64,000 nt of DNA from DASSUW01 sp963844405. Its GTDB lineage: Bacteria; Actinomycetota; Thermoleophilia; Solirubrobacterales; Solirubrobacteraceae. Position numbers and translations under genes: made by a program. Numbering within the stretch: the first letter of the stretch is position 1; each line of letters opens with the position of its first letter. This document shows positions 8,858 to 17,579 of the stretch, piece by piece. The notes beneath the pieces were generated by a model. That model saw nothing but the letters and a program-made list of their open reading frames with translations. It had not been told where the DNA came from and did no database searches. The stretch is taken from positions 1,302,001-1,366,000 of the forward strand of contig CAWJNZ010000007.1 of assembly GCA_963844405.1 (NCBI GenBank), given 5' to 3'.

Positions 8858-8948
8858 TGCGGGTGCCCTAAGGCTAGGTCGCTGCAGACGACATCGTGGC
8901 AGCTACAATCGCTCGTTCACGGCGCGGCCACGAAACCCTGCCGTCATC

Positions 8949-9021
<73 letters not shown>

Positions 9022-9022
9022 T

Positions 9023-10009
9023 CTAGAAGGCGCCGCGCACACGCGGGTCGAGCCGCCCGAGGATCGCGTCGGCCAGCAGCCCGAGGACGATCAGGAGCAC
9101 CGTCGTCCACAGCGCGGCCGCGATGACGATCGGAAGGTTGATGGCGTTCTCGCCGTTGTGGCCGATCGCAGCCCACACGTAGTAGAAGAACCCGGGGACC
9201 GAGAACACCATCTCGACGAGCATGACGTTGGTGAGGAACAGCGGCAGCGTGACGGGTGCGAAGGAGACCGTCGCGCCGAACGTCGGTAGGCCGACGTGGC
9301 GGCGCATGACCCTGCCGTGGGGCAGGCCCTTCGCGACCGCGGTCCGGACGTAGTCCTCCTGGGTGATCTCGCGGGCCTGGGCCAGCGTCATCCGCAGGCA
9401 CATGCCGGCCAGCGGCGCGGCCAGGACCAGCCACGGGACGAGCAGCGTGCGCAGCCACATCCACGGATCCGTCAACGGCGAGGCCCAGCGCGACACGGCG
9501 TCGAAGAAGAGCGGGACGGGGAAGATCCCGAACACGGGATTGAAGAGGTACAGCAGCCCCAGGCCCACGAAGTACACGGGCGCGCAGTAGGCCAGTACGG
9601 CTCCTGTCCGCAGCGCGCGGGCCCGCAGCGTCCGCGGGTTCCCGGCGCACCACAGCCCACCCAGGACGCCGACGACGACGCCGATGACCATCGACCCGGC
9701 CAGCAACCAGATGTCGGCCGCCATGCCGCGCTGCCACACGACCCGGAGGGGCGTGCAATCGCCGCTGGGCCTGGCGCCGGACCCGGTTCCGCCGGGCGGC
9801 GCACAGCCGAAGTCGAGGTGCAGCAGAGCGCGGTCTAGGTCGTGCACGATCCCGCCCAGCAGCGGGTCGCCGGGTGGATAGAGATCCGGCCGCAGGATCC
9901 GCAGCCCGCCGTAGATCACGACGGCCACAGCTACCAGGACGACAGGGGCGAAGGCGATGCGTCGTGCGAGACCTCCCACTGGAGGATCATGGCGCAACGA
10001 TCCAGGCAT
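9023..10009 (-). CDS. ABC transporter permease, DppB/OppB type
   Basis: A 328-aa inner-membrane permease of the oligopeptide/nickel family. TM1 is at about 15-35 (APVVLVAVAVVIYGGLRIL) and the core contains several further TM segments (WLLAGSMVIGVVVGVLGG, VLAYCAPVYFVGLGLLYL). The cytoplasmic EAA-type loop is AREITQEDYVRTAVAKGLP, and the end NLPIVIAAALWTTVLLIVLG is standard. The ATG at 10009 is chosen because it keeps the N-terminal TM; a GTG at 9979 is an alternative and neither has a clear ribosome-binding site. No second permease, ATPase or binding protein is adjacent, so it is an orphan and may be a remnant. Its stop codon is next to the tRNA-Ala 3' end. Confidence 0.82.
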   Translation of the reverse strand: MPGSLRHDPPVGGLARRIAFAPVVLVAVAVVIYGGLRILRPDLYPPGDPLLGGIVHDLDRALLHLDFGCAPPGGTGSGARPSGDCTPLRVVWQRGMAADIWLLAGSMVIGVVVGVLGGLWCAGNPRTLRARALRTGAVLAYCAPVYFVGLGLLYLFNPVFGIFPVPLFFDAVSRWASPLTDPWMWLRTLLVPWLVLAAPLAGMCLRMTLAQAREITQEDYVRTAVAKGLPHGRVMRRHVGLPTFGATVSFAPVTLPLFLTNVMLVEMVFSVPGFFYYVWAAIGHNGENAINLPIVIAAALWTTVLLIVLGLLADAILGRLDPRVRGAF

Positions 10010-10047
10010 TTGACGCACGGCCCGCACATGCGTCAGGTGGATCTCCC

Positions 10048-10678
10048 GGTGCACGAGAGGAGATCGCGAAGGGCGCCGGCGCGACGTTCTTCGCGGGCGA
10101 CCTCTTCGCGGGCGACCTCTACCGCGGGAATCTCCAGCGCGGGACCGCTGAGCTGTTCGTCGATGCGCCCGCGGGTCGGATGGCCGTCGGCATGGCCGTC
10201 GATGTCCGGCACGGACTGCTGTTCGTCGCCGGAGGGTTAGACGGAACCGCGCACGTCTACGACACGAGGACCGGCGGCGGTCATCGCCGGCGACTTCAAC
10301 AGCAACGGCATCCAGGCGACGCCGGACGGCAGGACGCTGATCGTGGCGCACAGCGGCCTGAGCGCGCTCAACGTCGTCGACCCGGCGACCGGTGCCAGCC
10401 GCACGATCGCCGGCGTCAGCGTCCCGTTCGTCGACGGCATCCTGCTCGAGGGCGGTGAGCTGTACGCGGTCCAGAACTTCCTCGACCAGATCGCCGTGGT
10501 CCGGCTCAGCCCGGACCTCGAGTCCGGAACCGTCGAGAGGGTCGTCACCAGCGATCTGTTCCAGGTCCCGACCACGGTCGCCCGGTTCGGAGACCGTCTG
10601 GCCACCGTGAACGCCAAGTTCGACACCGGGCTCCCGCCGATCGCGGACCAGTACGAGGTCGTCATCGTCGATCGCTGA
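10048..10678 (+). pseudogene. Decayed SMP-30/YncE-like beta-propeller gene
   Basis: Two reading frames carry consecutive parts of one beta-propeller protein of the SMP-30/gluconolactonase/LRE type. The first (about 10048-10275) reads TFFAGDLFAGDLYRGNL, VDVRHGLLFVAGG and GTAHVYDTRTGG. The second, in another frame (about 10277-10678), reads GIQATPDGRTLIVAHSGL, LNVVDPATG and PFVDGILLEGGELYAVQN and ends in a proper stop. The N-terminus is missing and the junction lacks the segment normally lying between these blades, so there is an internal deletion with a frame change as well as 5' truncation. No start codon or ribosome-binding site is visible. A genuine pseudogene is more likely than sequence error. 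Confidence 0.7.
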
Positions 10679-10697
10679 ACTAGACTGCCCCGCCCGC

Positions 10698-11486
10698 ATG
10701 GGCAAGACGAAGCGACTGAGGCGCCGGCTCGCCCGCTGGCTGGATCCGGAGCTCGACAGCGAGCTGAAGGCGACGCGCGCCAAGCTCAAGCGCGCGCGGG
10801 CGCAGCTCGCCGCGCAGCAGGACCTGCCGCCGGCCGTCGAGCGGACGATCGCGCGGGCGCGCAAGGAGCACCTGACCTACCTCAAGGCCGAGCACCTGCG
10901 CTCGCTCGCCGCCGTCGTGGCCGACGCCGAGCGGCGCGGGATCCCCGGGCTCATCATCGAGGCCGGCACGGCGCGCGGCGGCTCGGCGATCGTGATGGCG
11001 GCCGCCAAGTCGCCCGAGCGGCCGATGAAGGTCTACGACGTCTTCGGGATGATCCCGCCGCCGAGCCCGCACGACGGCCCCGACGTGCACGAGCGGTACG
11101 CCGCGATCAGCGCCGGCGAGGCCAAGGGCGTCGGCGGCGACACCTACTACGGCTACCGCGACGACCTCTACGACGAGGTGACGGAGTCGTTCGCCCGCCT
11201 CGGCTTCCCGGTCGCCGAGCACCACGTCGACCTGATCCGCGGGCTGTTCGAGGACACGATCGACCTCGACGAGCCCGTCGCGTTCGCGCACCTCGACGGC
11301 GACTGGTACGAGTCGACCATGACGTGCCTGGAGCGGATCGCGCCGCTGCTCGTGCCCGGCGGCCGCATCGTGCTCGACGACTACTACGCCTGGTCAGGCT
11401 GCCGGACCGCGGTCGACGAGTACTTCGCCGACCGCGGTGGCTTCAAGCTCGAGCAGCGCGCCAAGCTGCACGTGGTGCGGGATTGA
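10698..11486 (+). CDS. TylF/MycF-type O-methyltransferase
   Basis: A 262-aa SAM-dependent methyltransferase of the TylF (macrocin O-methyltransferase) group, which methylates sugar hydroxyls using Mg2+. After a basic, helical N-terminal extension (about 1-60), the SAM-binding strand is LIIEAGTARGGSAIVMA; the family signature is FAHLDGDWYESTMTCLE followed by PGGRIVLDDYYAWSGCRTAV, which carries the metal-binding aspartates. It stands alone, 19 nt after the decayed propeller gene and ahead of a convergent nucleotidase. The acceptor is unknown; a cell-surface or glycolipid sugar is possible. Confidence 0.88.
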   Translation: MGKTKRLRRRLARWLDPELDSELKATRAKLKRARAQLAAQQDLPPAVERTIARARKEHLTYLKAEHLRSLAAVVADAERRGIPGLIIEAGTARGGSAIVMAAAKSPERPMKVYDVFGMIPPPSPHDGPDVHERYAAISAGEAKGVGGDTYYGYRDDLYDEVTESFARLGFPVAEHHVDLIRGLFEDTIDLDEPVAFAHLDGDWYESTMTCLERIAPLLVPGGRIVLDDYYAWSGCRTAVDEYFADRGGFKLEQRAKLHVVRD

Positions 11487-11510
11487 TGGTCGGTTCCGCG
11501 GATCGGTCAT

Positions 11511-13169
11511 CTAGTCCAAGCGCGTGATCCGGTCCTGCGGGCCGGGGGCGACCGGCGAGTTCTCCATGAAGTAGCGCACGAGCGCGTCGAGGTCGATCTC
11601 GCCGCCCAGCTGGTCGGTGCCCTCGCGGAACACGCTGAACCCGTCCCCGCCCTCGGCGAGGAAGTTGTTCATGGCCACGCGGTACGACGCCGTCGGGCTG
11701 ATCGGGGTGCCGCCGATCGCGATGTTCGACACGCGGCTGCCCGCGGGCTGCGTCGCGTCGTAGCTGTAGGTGAAGCCCTCCGAGACCTGGAGGATGCGCA
11801 GGGCCCCCGGCGTCGGGTTGTTGAACTGCTGCTCGAGCAGGCGGCGGATCATGTCGCCGGTCATGGTCTTCACCGTCATCACGTTGTTGAACGGCTGGAC
11901 CGTGAAGAGCTCGCCGTAGGTGACCTCGCCGGCCAGGACGTCGGCGCGGATGCCGCCGGGGTTCATGAACGCCACGACGGCCCCGCCGAAGTCGCTCGGC
12001 GCGGTGGCGGCCAGCTGGGCGTCGGCGATCACGTCGCCGAGGGCGGACTCGCCGGCGCGGTTGGCGGCGCGCGTGATGTCGGCGCTCGCAGAGCCGACCA
12101 CGCGGTTCGCGATCGGGGCCGAGAGCTCGTCGTACTCGGCGATCAGGCGCGTCTGCGCCTCGTTCTTGGGCACGTCGCGCGTGACGATGTGGTTCTTCGC
12201 CTGCACGAGCTCGACGTCGCCGCTGCCCCCGTCGATCCGCATGTCGATGGCCGTGATGAGGCGACCGAACGAGGCCGCGCTCGTCGTCGGGATGCCGTTG
12301 AAGTTGCAGACGTACGGCTGGTGCGTGTGGGCGGAGACCACCGCGTCGACCTCGCTGTCGAGCGCCTCGACGATCGGCTTGATCGCGCCCGTGAAGTTGT
12401 CGCAGCGGTTGATGTCCATGAAGCCGTTCGCGAACGGCGCGGTCTGCTGGCCGCCTTCGTGGATGAGGACGACGATCGTCTCGATCCCATCGCGGCGGAG
12501 CTTGGCCACGAGCGCGTTGGTGGTGACGACCTCGTCGCGGAACTCGAGGCCTTCGACGCCCGCGGGAGTGACGATCAGCGGCGTGCCCTCGAGCGTGAGG
12601 CCGATGAAGGCGACGTCCTCGCGGCCCGCGCGCTCGATCTCGTACGGCGGCAGGACGGTCCGCTTCGTGCCGGTGAAGAACACGTTGGCGGCGAGGTACT
12701 GGAAGAAGGCGCCGGTGAAGGGGTCGCCGTCCTGGCAGCCGTCGACCGGGTGGCAGCCGCCGTCCTGCATGCGCCGCAGCTCGCGCCAGCCCTCGTCGAA
12801 CTCGTGGTTGCCGACGCCGGAGACGTCGAGGCCCATCGCGTTGAGCGACTCGATCGTCGGCTCGTCGTGGAAGAGGCCGGAGAGCAGCGGCGTGCCGCCG
12901 ATGTTGTCGCCGGCGGCGACCGAGAAGGTGTGGCGGTGGCCGGCCCGCAGGCGCTCGAAGTGGGTGGCGAGGTACTCCGCGCCGCCGGCGTCGACGGTCG
13001 TGGTCGGCCCGGTGGCGATCCGGCCCGACGAGCCGGTCGGCGGCTGCAGGTTGCCGTGGAAGTCGTTGATCGCCAACAGGCGGACCTCCGTGTCGCGTTC
13101 CTTCTGTGCGTGCGCCACGGCCGGCAGCGCCAAGAGCGCGACCAGCGCGACGAGAGCGATCCTCGTCAT
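11511..13169 (-). CDS. Secreted 5'-nucleotidase/metallophosphatase (UshA-like)
   Basis: A 552-aa exported enzyme. A signal peptide (about 1-21, ending AVAHAQ) is followed by a calcineurin-like metallophosphatase domain (about 28-290) with LLAINDFHGNLQ, AAGDNIGG and GNHEFDEG as metal ligands and VVSAHTHQPY as the third block. The C-terminal 5'-nucleotidase domain (about 340-530) has MNPGGIRADVLAGEVTYGELFTVQPF-type substrate-binding elements and ends with RVAMNNFLAEGGDGFSVF. It should hydrolyse nucleotides, and perhaps UDP-sugars, outside the cell to scavenge phosphate and nucleosides. It is probably transcribed with the reductase encoded 8 nt upstream. Confidence 0.93.
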   Translation of the reverse strand: MTRIALVALVALLALPAVAHAQKERDTEVRLLAINDFHGNLQPPTGSSGRIATGPTTTVDAGGAEYLATHFERLRAGHRHTFSVAAGDNIGGTPLLSGLFHDEPTIESLNAMGLDVSGVGNHEFDEGWRELRRMQDGGCHPVDGCQDGDPFTGAFFQYLAANVFFTGTKRTVLPPYEIERAGREDVAFIGLTLEGTPLIVTPAGVEGLEFRDEVVTTNALVAKLRRDGIETIVVLIHEGGQQTAPFANGFMDINRCDNFTGAIKPIVEALDSEVDAVVSAHTHQPYVCNFNGIPTTSAASFGRLITAIDMRIDGGSGDVELVQAKNHIVTRDVPKNEAQTRLIAEYDELSAPIANRVVGSASADITRAANRAGESALGDVIADAQLAATAPSDFGGAVVAFMNPGGIRADVLAGEVTYGELFTVQPFNNVMTVKTMTGDMIRRLLEQQFNNPTPGALRILQVSEGFTYSYDATQPAGSRVSNIAIGGTPISPTASYRVAMNNFLAEGGDGFSVFREGTDQLGGEIDLDALVRYFMENSPVAPGPQDRITRLD

Positions 13170-13177
13170 CCGTCCCC

Positions 13178-13783
13178 CTATCGATTCACGGCGATGTTGA
13201 ACTGCGGCCCTCCGACCGCCCCCATCAACCGTAGCCAGAAGATCAAGTAGTGCTCCGTGCCGCGGGCGGCGGTGATGTCGCCGAGGTCGATCACGCGCTC
13301 GGGCGGCCAGCCGAACTCGCCCGCGAGCGCCGCCGTCTGCTCCTTGGCCGCGTCCTCGTTGCCGGCCACGAAGACGACGTGGTCACCCGCGACGAGCGAC
13401 GGGTCCACCATCAGGTTGCAGTTCATCGTGTTGAACGCCTTTACGACGCGGGCGTCGGGGAACGCCGCCTGGATCCGCTCGCCGAGGCTGTCGGTCGTGT
13501 CGGTGAACAGCGCCGGGCCGCCGCCCGAGAAGTCGAGCGGGTTCGAGACGTCGATCAGCGTCTTGCCGGCCAGGTTCTCGGCGCCGGCGGCGGCCAGCGC
13601 GTCGAGCGACGCGGCGCCGCTCGTGCAGTTGAAGACCAGCTCGCCGTGGGCGGCGGCGTCGGCGAACACCACCGCGCCGTCGCCCTCGGTGCGCGAGCCG
13701 ACCTCCACGTCGTGGCCGAGCTCGGCGAGCTTGCCGGAGATCGCGCGGCCGACCATGCCGGTGCCCAGCACTCCGATCCTCAT
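13178..13783 (-). CDS. NADPH:F420 reductase-like NAD(P)-binding protein
   Basis: A 201-aa one-domain oxidoreductase of the F420-dependent NADP reductase/F420 oxidoreductase group. The Rossmann motif GVLGTGMVGRAI is at the very N-terminus, then DVSNPLDFSGGGP and VVKAFNTMNCNLM, the usual F420 and nicotinamide-facing blocks. Of two close ATGs, 13783 is favoured over 13789 because the aaaggag ribosome-binding site abuts the first but lies six bases from the second. Such proteins shuttle hydride between NADPH and deazaflavin F420, or act as NADP-dependent reductases; without biochemical data either is possible. Confidence 0.85.
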   Translation of the reverse strand: MRIGVLGTGMVGRAISGKLAELGHDVEVGSRTEGDGAVVFADAAAHGELVFNCTSGAASLDALAAAGAENLAGKTLIDVSNPLDFSGGGPALFTDTTDSLGERIQAAFPDARVVKAFNTMNCNLMVDPSLVAGDHVVFVAGNEDAAKEQTAALAGEFGWPPERVIDLGDITAARGTEHYLIFWLRLMGAVGGPQFNIAVNR

Positions 13784-13855
13784 CCCCATCTCCTTTGCCG
13801 GATCTTCACCTGCCGTTGGCGGGCGCTTCCCGAGCCGGCGGGCAGGCTCTCCGCC

Positions 13856-14182
13856 ATGAAGATCTCACGCCTCGCCCTCCCCGTCATGGTCACCTTCGCC
13901 GTCGCCGCCGCGCCGGCCGCCGCCGCGGCCGCCGAGTTCGAGGGCACCGTCCGCTCCGTCAACCGCGACAACCGCACCTTCCGCCTGCACGACTCCGAGC
14001 TCGGCACCAAGCGCATCAAGGTCACGCGCAACACGCGCTTCGAGCGCATCGGCGGCTTCGCCGCCCTGCGCGCCGGCATGCGCAACATCGAGGTCGTGGC
14101 CAAGCGCCGCGACGGCCGCTGGGTCGCGATCGAGGTCGAGCGCTCGGGCGGCGGCGGCGAGCACGGCGGCGACGACGATTAG
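13856..14182 (+). CDS. Small secreted DUF5666-like protein
   Basis: A 108-aa protein with an Ala-rich signal peptide (about 1-24). The mature part EGTVRSVNRDNRTFRLHD, IKVTRNTRFER and AGMRNIEVVAKRRDG has the strand-loop pattern of a small OB-fold-like domain resembling DUF5666, ending in a Gly/His/Asp tail. The ATG at 13856 gives the complete signal peptide. It overlaps the stop codon of the convergent ABC permease gene by 4 nt. Function unknown. Confidence 0.72.
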   Translation: MKISRLALPVMVTFAVAAAPAAAAAAEFEGTVRSVNRDNRTFRLHDSELGTKRIKVTRNTRFERIGGFAALRAGMRNIEVVAKRRDGRWVAIEVERSGGGGEHGGDDD

Positions 14183-15348
14183 ACGCTTCTGAGTGCCTCC
14201 GTGGGCGACAGCCGCGCGGCGCGCAGGGCGGGGTAGAGCCCGGCGACGGCGCCGATCGCCGACGCCGCGACGAGGCCGCCGGCCAGGGCGACGGGCGGGA
14301 CGACCGTCTGCCAGCCCTGGCTGGCCGCGTAGCCGGCGGTGACCAGCGCGCCGAGGGCGACGCCGGCCAGCCCACCGCCCGCCGCCAGCAGCAGCGACTC
14401 GGCGAGGAACTGGGCTCCGACGTTCCGGCGGGTGGCGCCCAGCGCGCGCCGCAGCCCGACCTCCGAGCGGCGCTCGAGCACCGAGATCACCATCACGTTG
14501 GCGATCCCCACGCCGCCCACGAGCAGCGCCACGGCACCGAGCCCGAGGAACAGCGAGGTGAACGCCGTCTTGGCCGCCGCCCGCGCCTCGAGCGCGTCGG
14601 ACGGCCGCGAGACCTCGACCTCCTCCGGCCGCGCGGGGCTGGCCGTGCGGCCCAGCAGCTCGCGCACGGCGGCGATGTCGTCCGGCTCGGCGCGCACGTA
14701 GATCGTGGAGGCGGAGGCGTCGGCGCCGAGGAGCTTCTCGGCGGAGGCGAAGCCGATCAGCGCCGCCGAGTCGATCGCGGGGGCGAGCGCGACCGGCTCG
14801 AGGATGCCGATCACCTGGAACCAGCGCTCGCCGATCCAGACGCGCACGCCGGTGCGCCGCACGCCGAGCCGGTCGGCGGCTTCGGCGCCGAGCACCACGA
14901 CGGGGTAGCGCCCGTTCGCCTGCGTCAGGAACGTCCCGCGGGCCAGCTTGGCGCCGAGCGTGGAAAGCAAGCTCGGCTCGGCCGCGGCGACGGCGATGCC
15001 GCCGGTCTCCACCTCGTCGATCAGGTGGCTGCGGCGGACGGTGGCGTCGGCGATCACCTTCGTCGAGGCGGTCGCCTGCACGCCGGCGACGCGGCGGATC
15101 ATCGCCGCCGCCGTCTCCGGCAGCTCCGGCTCCTCGCCGGTGAACGACTGGCCGGGCGCCACCCGCAGGAGGTTGGTGCCGAGCTGGTCGAGCTGGGCGA
15201 TGAGGTCGGCACGCGAGGACTCCGAGATCCCCAGGACGGCGACCATCGAGGCGATGCCGATGGCCACGCCGAGGGCCGAGAGCACGGCCCGTGTGCGGCG
15301 CGCGCGCAGGCCGAGCGAGCCGGTGCGCAGCAGGTCCGGGGCCGTCAT
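14179..15348 (-). CDS. MacB-type ABC transporter permease
   Basis: A 389-aa membrane component of a MacB/FtsX-type exporter: one N-terminal TM (LSALGVAIGIASMVAVLGI), a large extracytoplasmic domain (about 50-270) and three C-terminal TMs ending LYPALRAARLSPTEALRSV, the family's typical end. LERRSEVGLRRALGATRRN is the conserved cytoplasmic loop. It is the last gene of a leftward operon, and its start overlaps the ATPase stop by 4 nt. With the upstream ATPase and adaptor it would move an amphipathic drug, peptide or lipid across the envelope by mechanotransmission rather than classical transport. Confidence 0.92.
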   Translation of the reverse strand: MTAPDLLRTGSLGLRARRTRAVLSALGVAIGIASMVAVLGISESSRADLIAQLDQLGTNLLRVAPGQSFTGEEPELPETAAAMIRRVAGVQATASTKVIADATVRRSHLIDEVETGGIAVAAAEPSLLSTLGAKLARGTFLTQANGRYPVVVLGAEAADRLGVRRTGVRVWIGERWFQVIGILEPVALAPAIDSAALIGFASAEKLLGADASASTIYVRAEPDDIAAVRELLGRTASPARPEEVEVSRPSDALEARAAAKTAFTSLFLGLGAVALLVGGVGIANVMVISVLERRSEVGLRRALGATRRNVGAQFLAESLLLAAGGGLAGVALGALVTAGYAASQGWQTVVPPVALAGGLVAASAIGAVAGLYPALRAARLSPTEALRSV

Positions 15349-16011
15349 GCGTCCGCCACCACCCGACCGTCGCGGACCTCGACGCGCCGCGGCATCTGCG
15401 CGGCGATCTCGCGGTCGTGGGTGATCACCAGGATCGTCGCGCCCTCCGCGTGCAGCTCGCGCAGGAGCGCCACGATGTCGGCGCCGGCCCGGCTGTCGAG
15501 GTTGCCGGTCGGCTCGTCGGCGAACACGATGGCCGGCCGGGCCACGAGCGCGCGGGCGATCGCGACGCGCTGGCGCTCGCCGCCGGAGAGCTGCGCCGGG
15601 TGGTGCGCCAGCCGGTGGCCGAGCCCGACCCGCTCGAGCACCTCGCGCGCCCGCGCGCGCCGCTCGCCGGCCGCGGTGCCCGTGTAGAGCAGCCCGGTGG
15701 CGACGTTCTCCAGCGCGCTCATCCCGTCGAGCAGGAAGAACTGCTGGAAGACGAAGCCGATCCGGCGCGCCCGCAGCGCCGCGAGCGCGCGGTCGCCGAG
15801 CCGCGAGACGTCCTCGCCGGCCACCGCCACCGAGCCCGTGGTCGGGCGCTCGAGCGTGCCCATGATGTGCAGCAGCGTCGACTTGCCGGAGCCCGACGGG
15901 CCGACGACGGCGAGCAGCTCGCCGGCCCGCACGTGGAGCGAGACGCCCGCGGAGGGCCGCGACCCCGCCGGGGTAGACCTTGCGGACGTCGTCGAGGGCG
16001 AGGACCGTCAT
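15345..16011 (-). CDS. MacB-type ABC ATPase, broken by a one-base frameshift
   Basis: The ATPase reads in two frames. The ATG at 16011 gives MTVLALDDVRKVYPGGVAAL, then the frame changes and continues as RAGELLAVVGPSGSGKST to the stop at 15345. Removing one base from the ccc run at 15946-15948 restores an ordinary protein of about 221 aa. All motifs are intact: Walker A GPSGSGKST, Q-loop FVFQQFFLL, signature LSGGERQRVAIARA, Walker B IVFADEP, and H-loop VITHD. The intact downstream part and 4-nt overlaps with both neighbours argue for a sequencing or assembly error rather than real loss, but this cannot be settled here. Confidence 0.85.
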
Positions 16012-17036
16012 CCCGCGGTCACCACCCGCAGGCCCTCTCGCAGGCCGTCGCCGGTGACCTCGACGTGGTCGTCGGCGTAGGCGCCGGGTTCGACGTCGAT
16101 CAGGCCGCCGTCGGCCGTCTCGACCGCGAAGCCGCCGCCGGCGCGGGCCAGGAGCGCCGTCACGGGGACGACGAGGACGTCGCGGCGGCGGTCCGCCTCG
16201 AAGCCGACGTCGACGGGCGCCTGGTCGAAGCCGCGGCCGCGGCCCATGGCGATCTTCACCTCGATGGTCGCCTCGGCGTCCTCGGACGCCCGCTCGGCGA
16301 CCTTCCCGACCTCGGTGATCCGCCCGCGGACCGTGCGCCCGCCGGGCATGTCGACGGTCACCGTCGCGCCCTCGCGGGCCAGCGACCGGCGCGTCGCCTC
16401 GAGGTCCACCGTCACGACGCGCCGGGTGGTCGAGAGCTCGGCGACCTGCGCGCCGGCAGCCACCGATTGGCCGAGCGCCGCCCGCAGCTCGCCGACGCGC
16501 GCCGCCCCGTCGCGGAAGGAGACCTCGCCGCGCGCGAGCGTGCCGTCCTCGCTCAGCCCGCGCTCGTCCTGGAAGCGCAGGACGGCCGCGGTGGTGGCCC
16601 GGTCCCAGTCGTCGTCGACCGTCATGTCACCGTCGGGGTCGTCGCCGAGCGCGCGGAGGTTGCGCTCGAGCTGGCGGACGTCCTCGCCGTCGGTCATGGC
16701 GGAGGAGAAGTCGCGCCACGCCGGCAGCGAGCCGTACAGCAGCCAGGCGGCCGGCTCGTCGTCGAGCCGGTAGAGCGGCTCGCCGCGCCGGATCACGCTG
16801 CCCGGCTCAGGCAGGCCGGTGACCACGCCGCTCGCGCCCGCGAGCAGGGGGGCGGCGCCGGCGTAGCCGAGCGTCCCGTCGACGCTCTCGCGGTCGACGA
16901 GGTCGCGACGCTCGACCGGGGCGGTGGTCGTGGCCGCGGCGGCGCGCACCGGCGGCGCCTCGTCGCCGCCGGGCAGCAGGACCACCGCCGCCACGACCGC
17001 GGCGGCACCGCCCGCCGCGGCTGCGGCCCACTTCAC
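16008..17036 (-). CDS. Membrane-fusion adaptor with peptidoglycan-binding domain
   Basis: A 342-aa periplasmic/extracytoplasmic adaptor (MacA/HlyD-like) for the ABC exporter. One N-terminal TM (WAAAAAGGAAAVVAAVVLL) anchors it; PLLAGASGVVTGLPEPGSVIRRGEPLY is the lipoyl-like hairpin domain; VRQLERNLRALG and WDRATTAAVLRFQDERGL form a PG_binding_1 motif inserted where the coiled-coil hairpin would sit, as often in actinobacteria; a beta-barrel and proximal domain follow. The GTG start at 17036 overlaps the lipoprotein stop codon by 4 nt. Confidence 0.88.
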   Translation of the reverse strand: MKWAAAAAGGAAAVVAAVVLLPGGDEAPPVRAAAATTTAPVERRDLVDRESVDGTLGYAGAAPLLAGASGVVTGLPEPGSVIRRGEPLYRLDDEPAAWLLYGSLPAWRDFSSAMTDGEDVRQLERNLRALGDDPDGDMTVDDDWDRATTAAVLRFQDERGLSEDGTLARGEVSFRDGAARVGELRAALGQSVAAGAQVAELSTTRRVVTVDLEATRRSLAREGATVTVDMPGGRTVRGRITEVGKVAERASEDAEATIEVKIAMGRGRGFDQAPVDVGFEADRRRDVLVVPVTALLARAGGGFAVETADGGLIDVEPGAYADDHVEVTGDGLREGLRVVTAG

Positions 17037-17539
17037 GGCGACGCCTCCTCGAGGTCGGGGAGCTCGTCGCGGCAGGCCTGCTCGGCCGCCTTGAAGTCCG
17101 GGTCGTCGGGGTCGAGGCCGGTGCCCGGGCCGATCCGGATCTGGGCGCCGCCGTCCTCGTCGAAGGTGGGATCGGGGAAGTTCTCGAGCCCGTGCTCGCG
17201 CATGCACCGCGCATGGGCGAGCGCGCCCTCCTTCATCTCCTCCTGCTGCTCGGGCGACAGCTCGGGCGGCTCGAGGCCCTCCATGTGCTTGCGGCACGCC
17301 TCGTCGGCCTTCCGCATCTTCTCGGGCGCGACGCGCTCGTCCGGGCCGCGCTGCATGACGCGCCCGCCGTCGAACTGCGGGTCGGGCATGTCGATGCCCT
17401 GGTCGCGCATGCACTTCGCGAAGGCAAGAGCGGCCTCGCGGCCCTCGGTGCGGCGATCGCCGGCGGCTGGCTCCTCCGCCCCGCAGGCGGTCAGGACGAG
17501 GCCGCAGGCGAGCGCTGCGGCGATGATCGGTATCTGCAT
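17033..17539 (-). CDS. Cys-repeat lipoprotein in efflux operon
   Basis: A 168-aa predicted lipoprotein with signal peptide IPIIAAALACGLVL and lipobox LTAC. The mature protein has two copies of an AxxxAxCMRxxGxxxPDP-like unit (ALAFAKCMRDQGIDMPDP and ALAHARCMREHGLENFPDP), each followed by a further Cys (DEACRKHM; EQACRDEL), so four cysteines could form two disulfides. This type of small protein recurs beside MacA/MacB-like genes in actinobacteria, but its function is not known; a stress sensor or accessory of the exporter is an inference. It lies 40 nt downstream of the kinase gene and overlaps the adaptor gene. Confidence 0.82.
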   Translation of the reverse strand: MQIPIIAAALACGLVLTACGAEEPAAGDRRTEGREAALAFAKCMRDQGIDMPDPQFDGGRVMQRGPDERVAPEKMRKADEACRKHMEGLEPPELSPEQQEEMKEGALAHARCMREHGLENFPDPTFDEDGGAQIRIGPGTGLDPDDPDFKAAEQACRDELPDLEEASP

Positions 17540-17579
17540 GCCCGTATCGAGCCGCAGCGCCCTGAGAGGCGGTTCGCGC

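Noticed and set aside
10090..10119. Perfect tandem 15-bp repeat ttcgcgggcgacctc x2
   Set aside because: It encodes FAGDLFAGDL, which has the normal length and glycine spacing of this beta-propeller family, so it need not be a slippage duplication.
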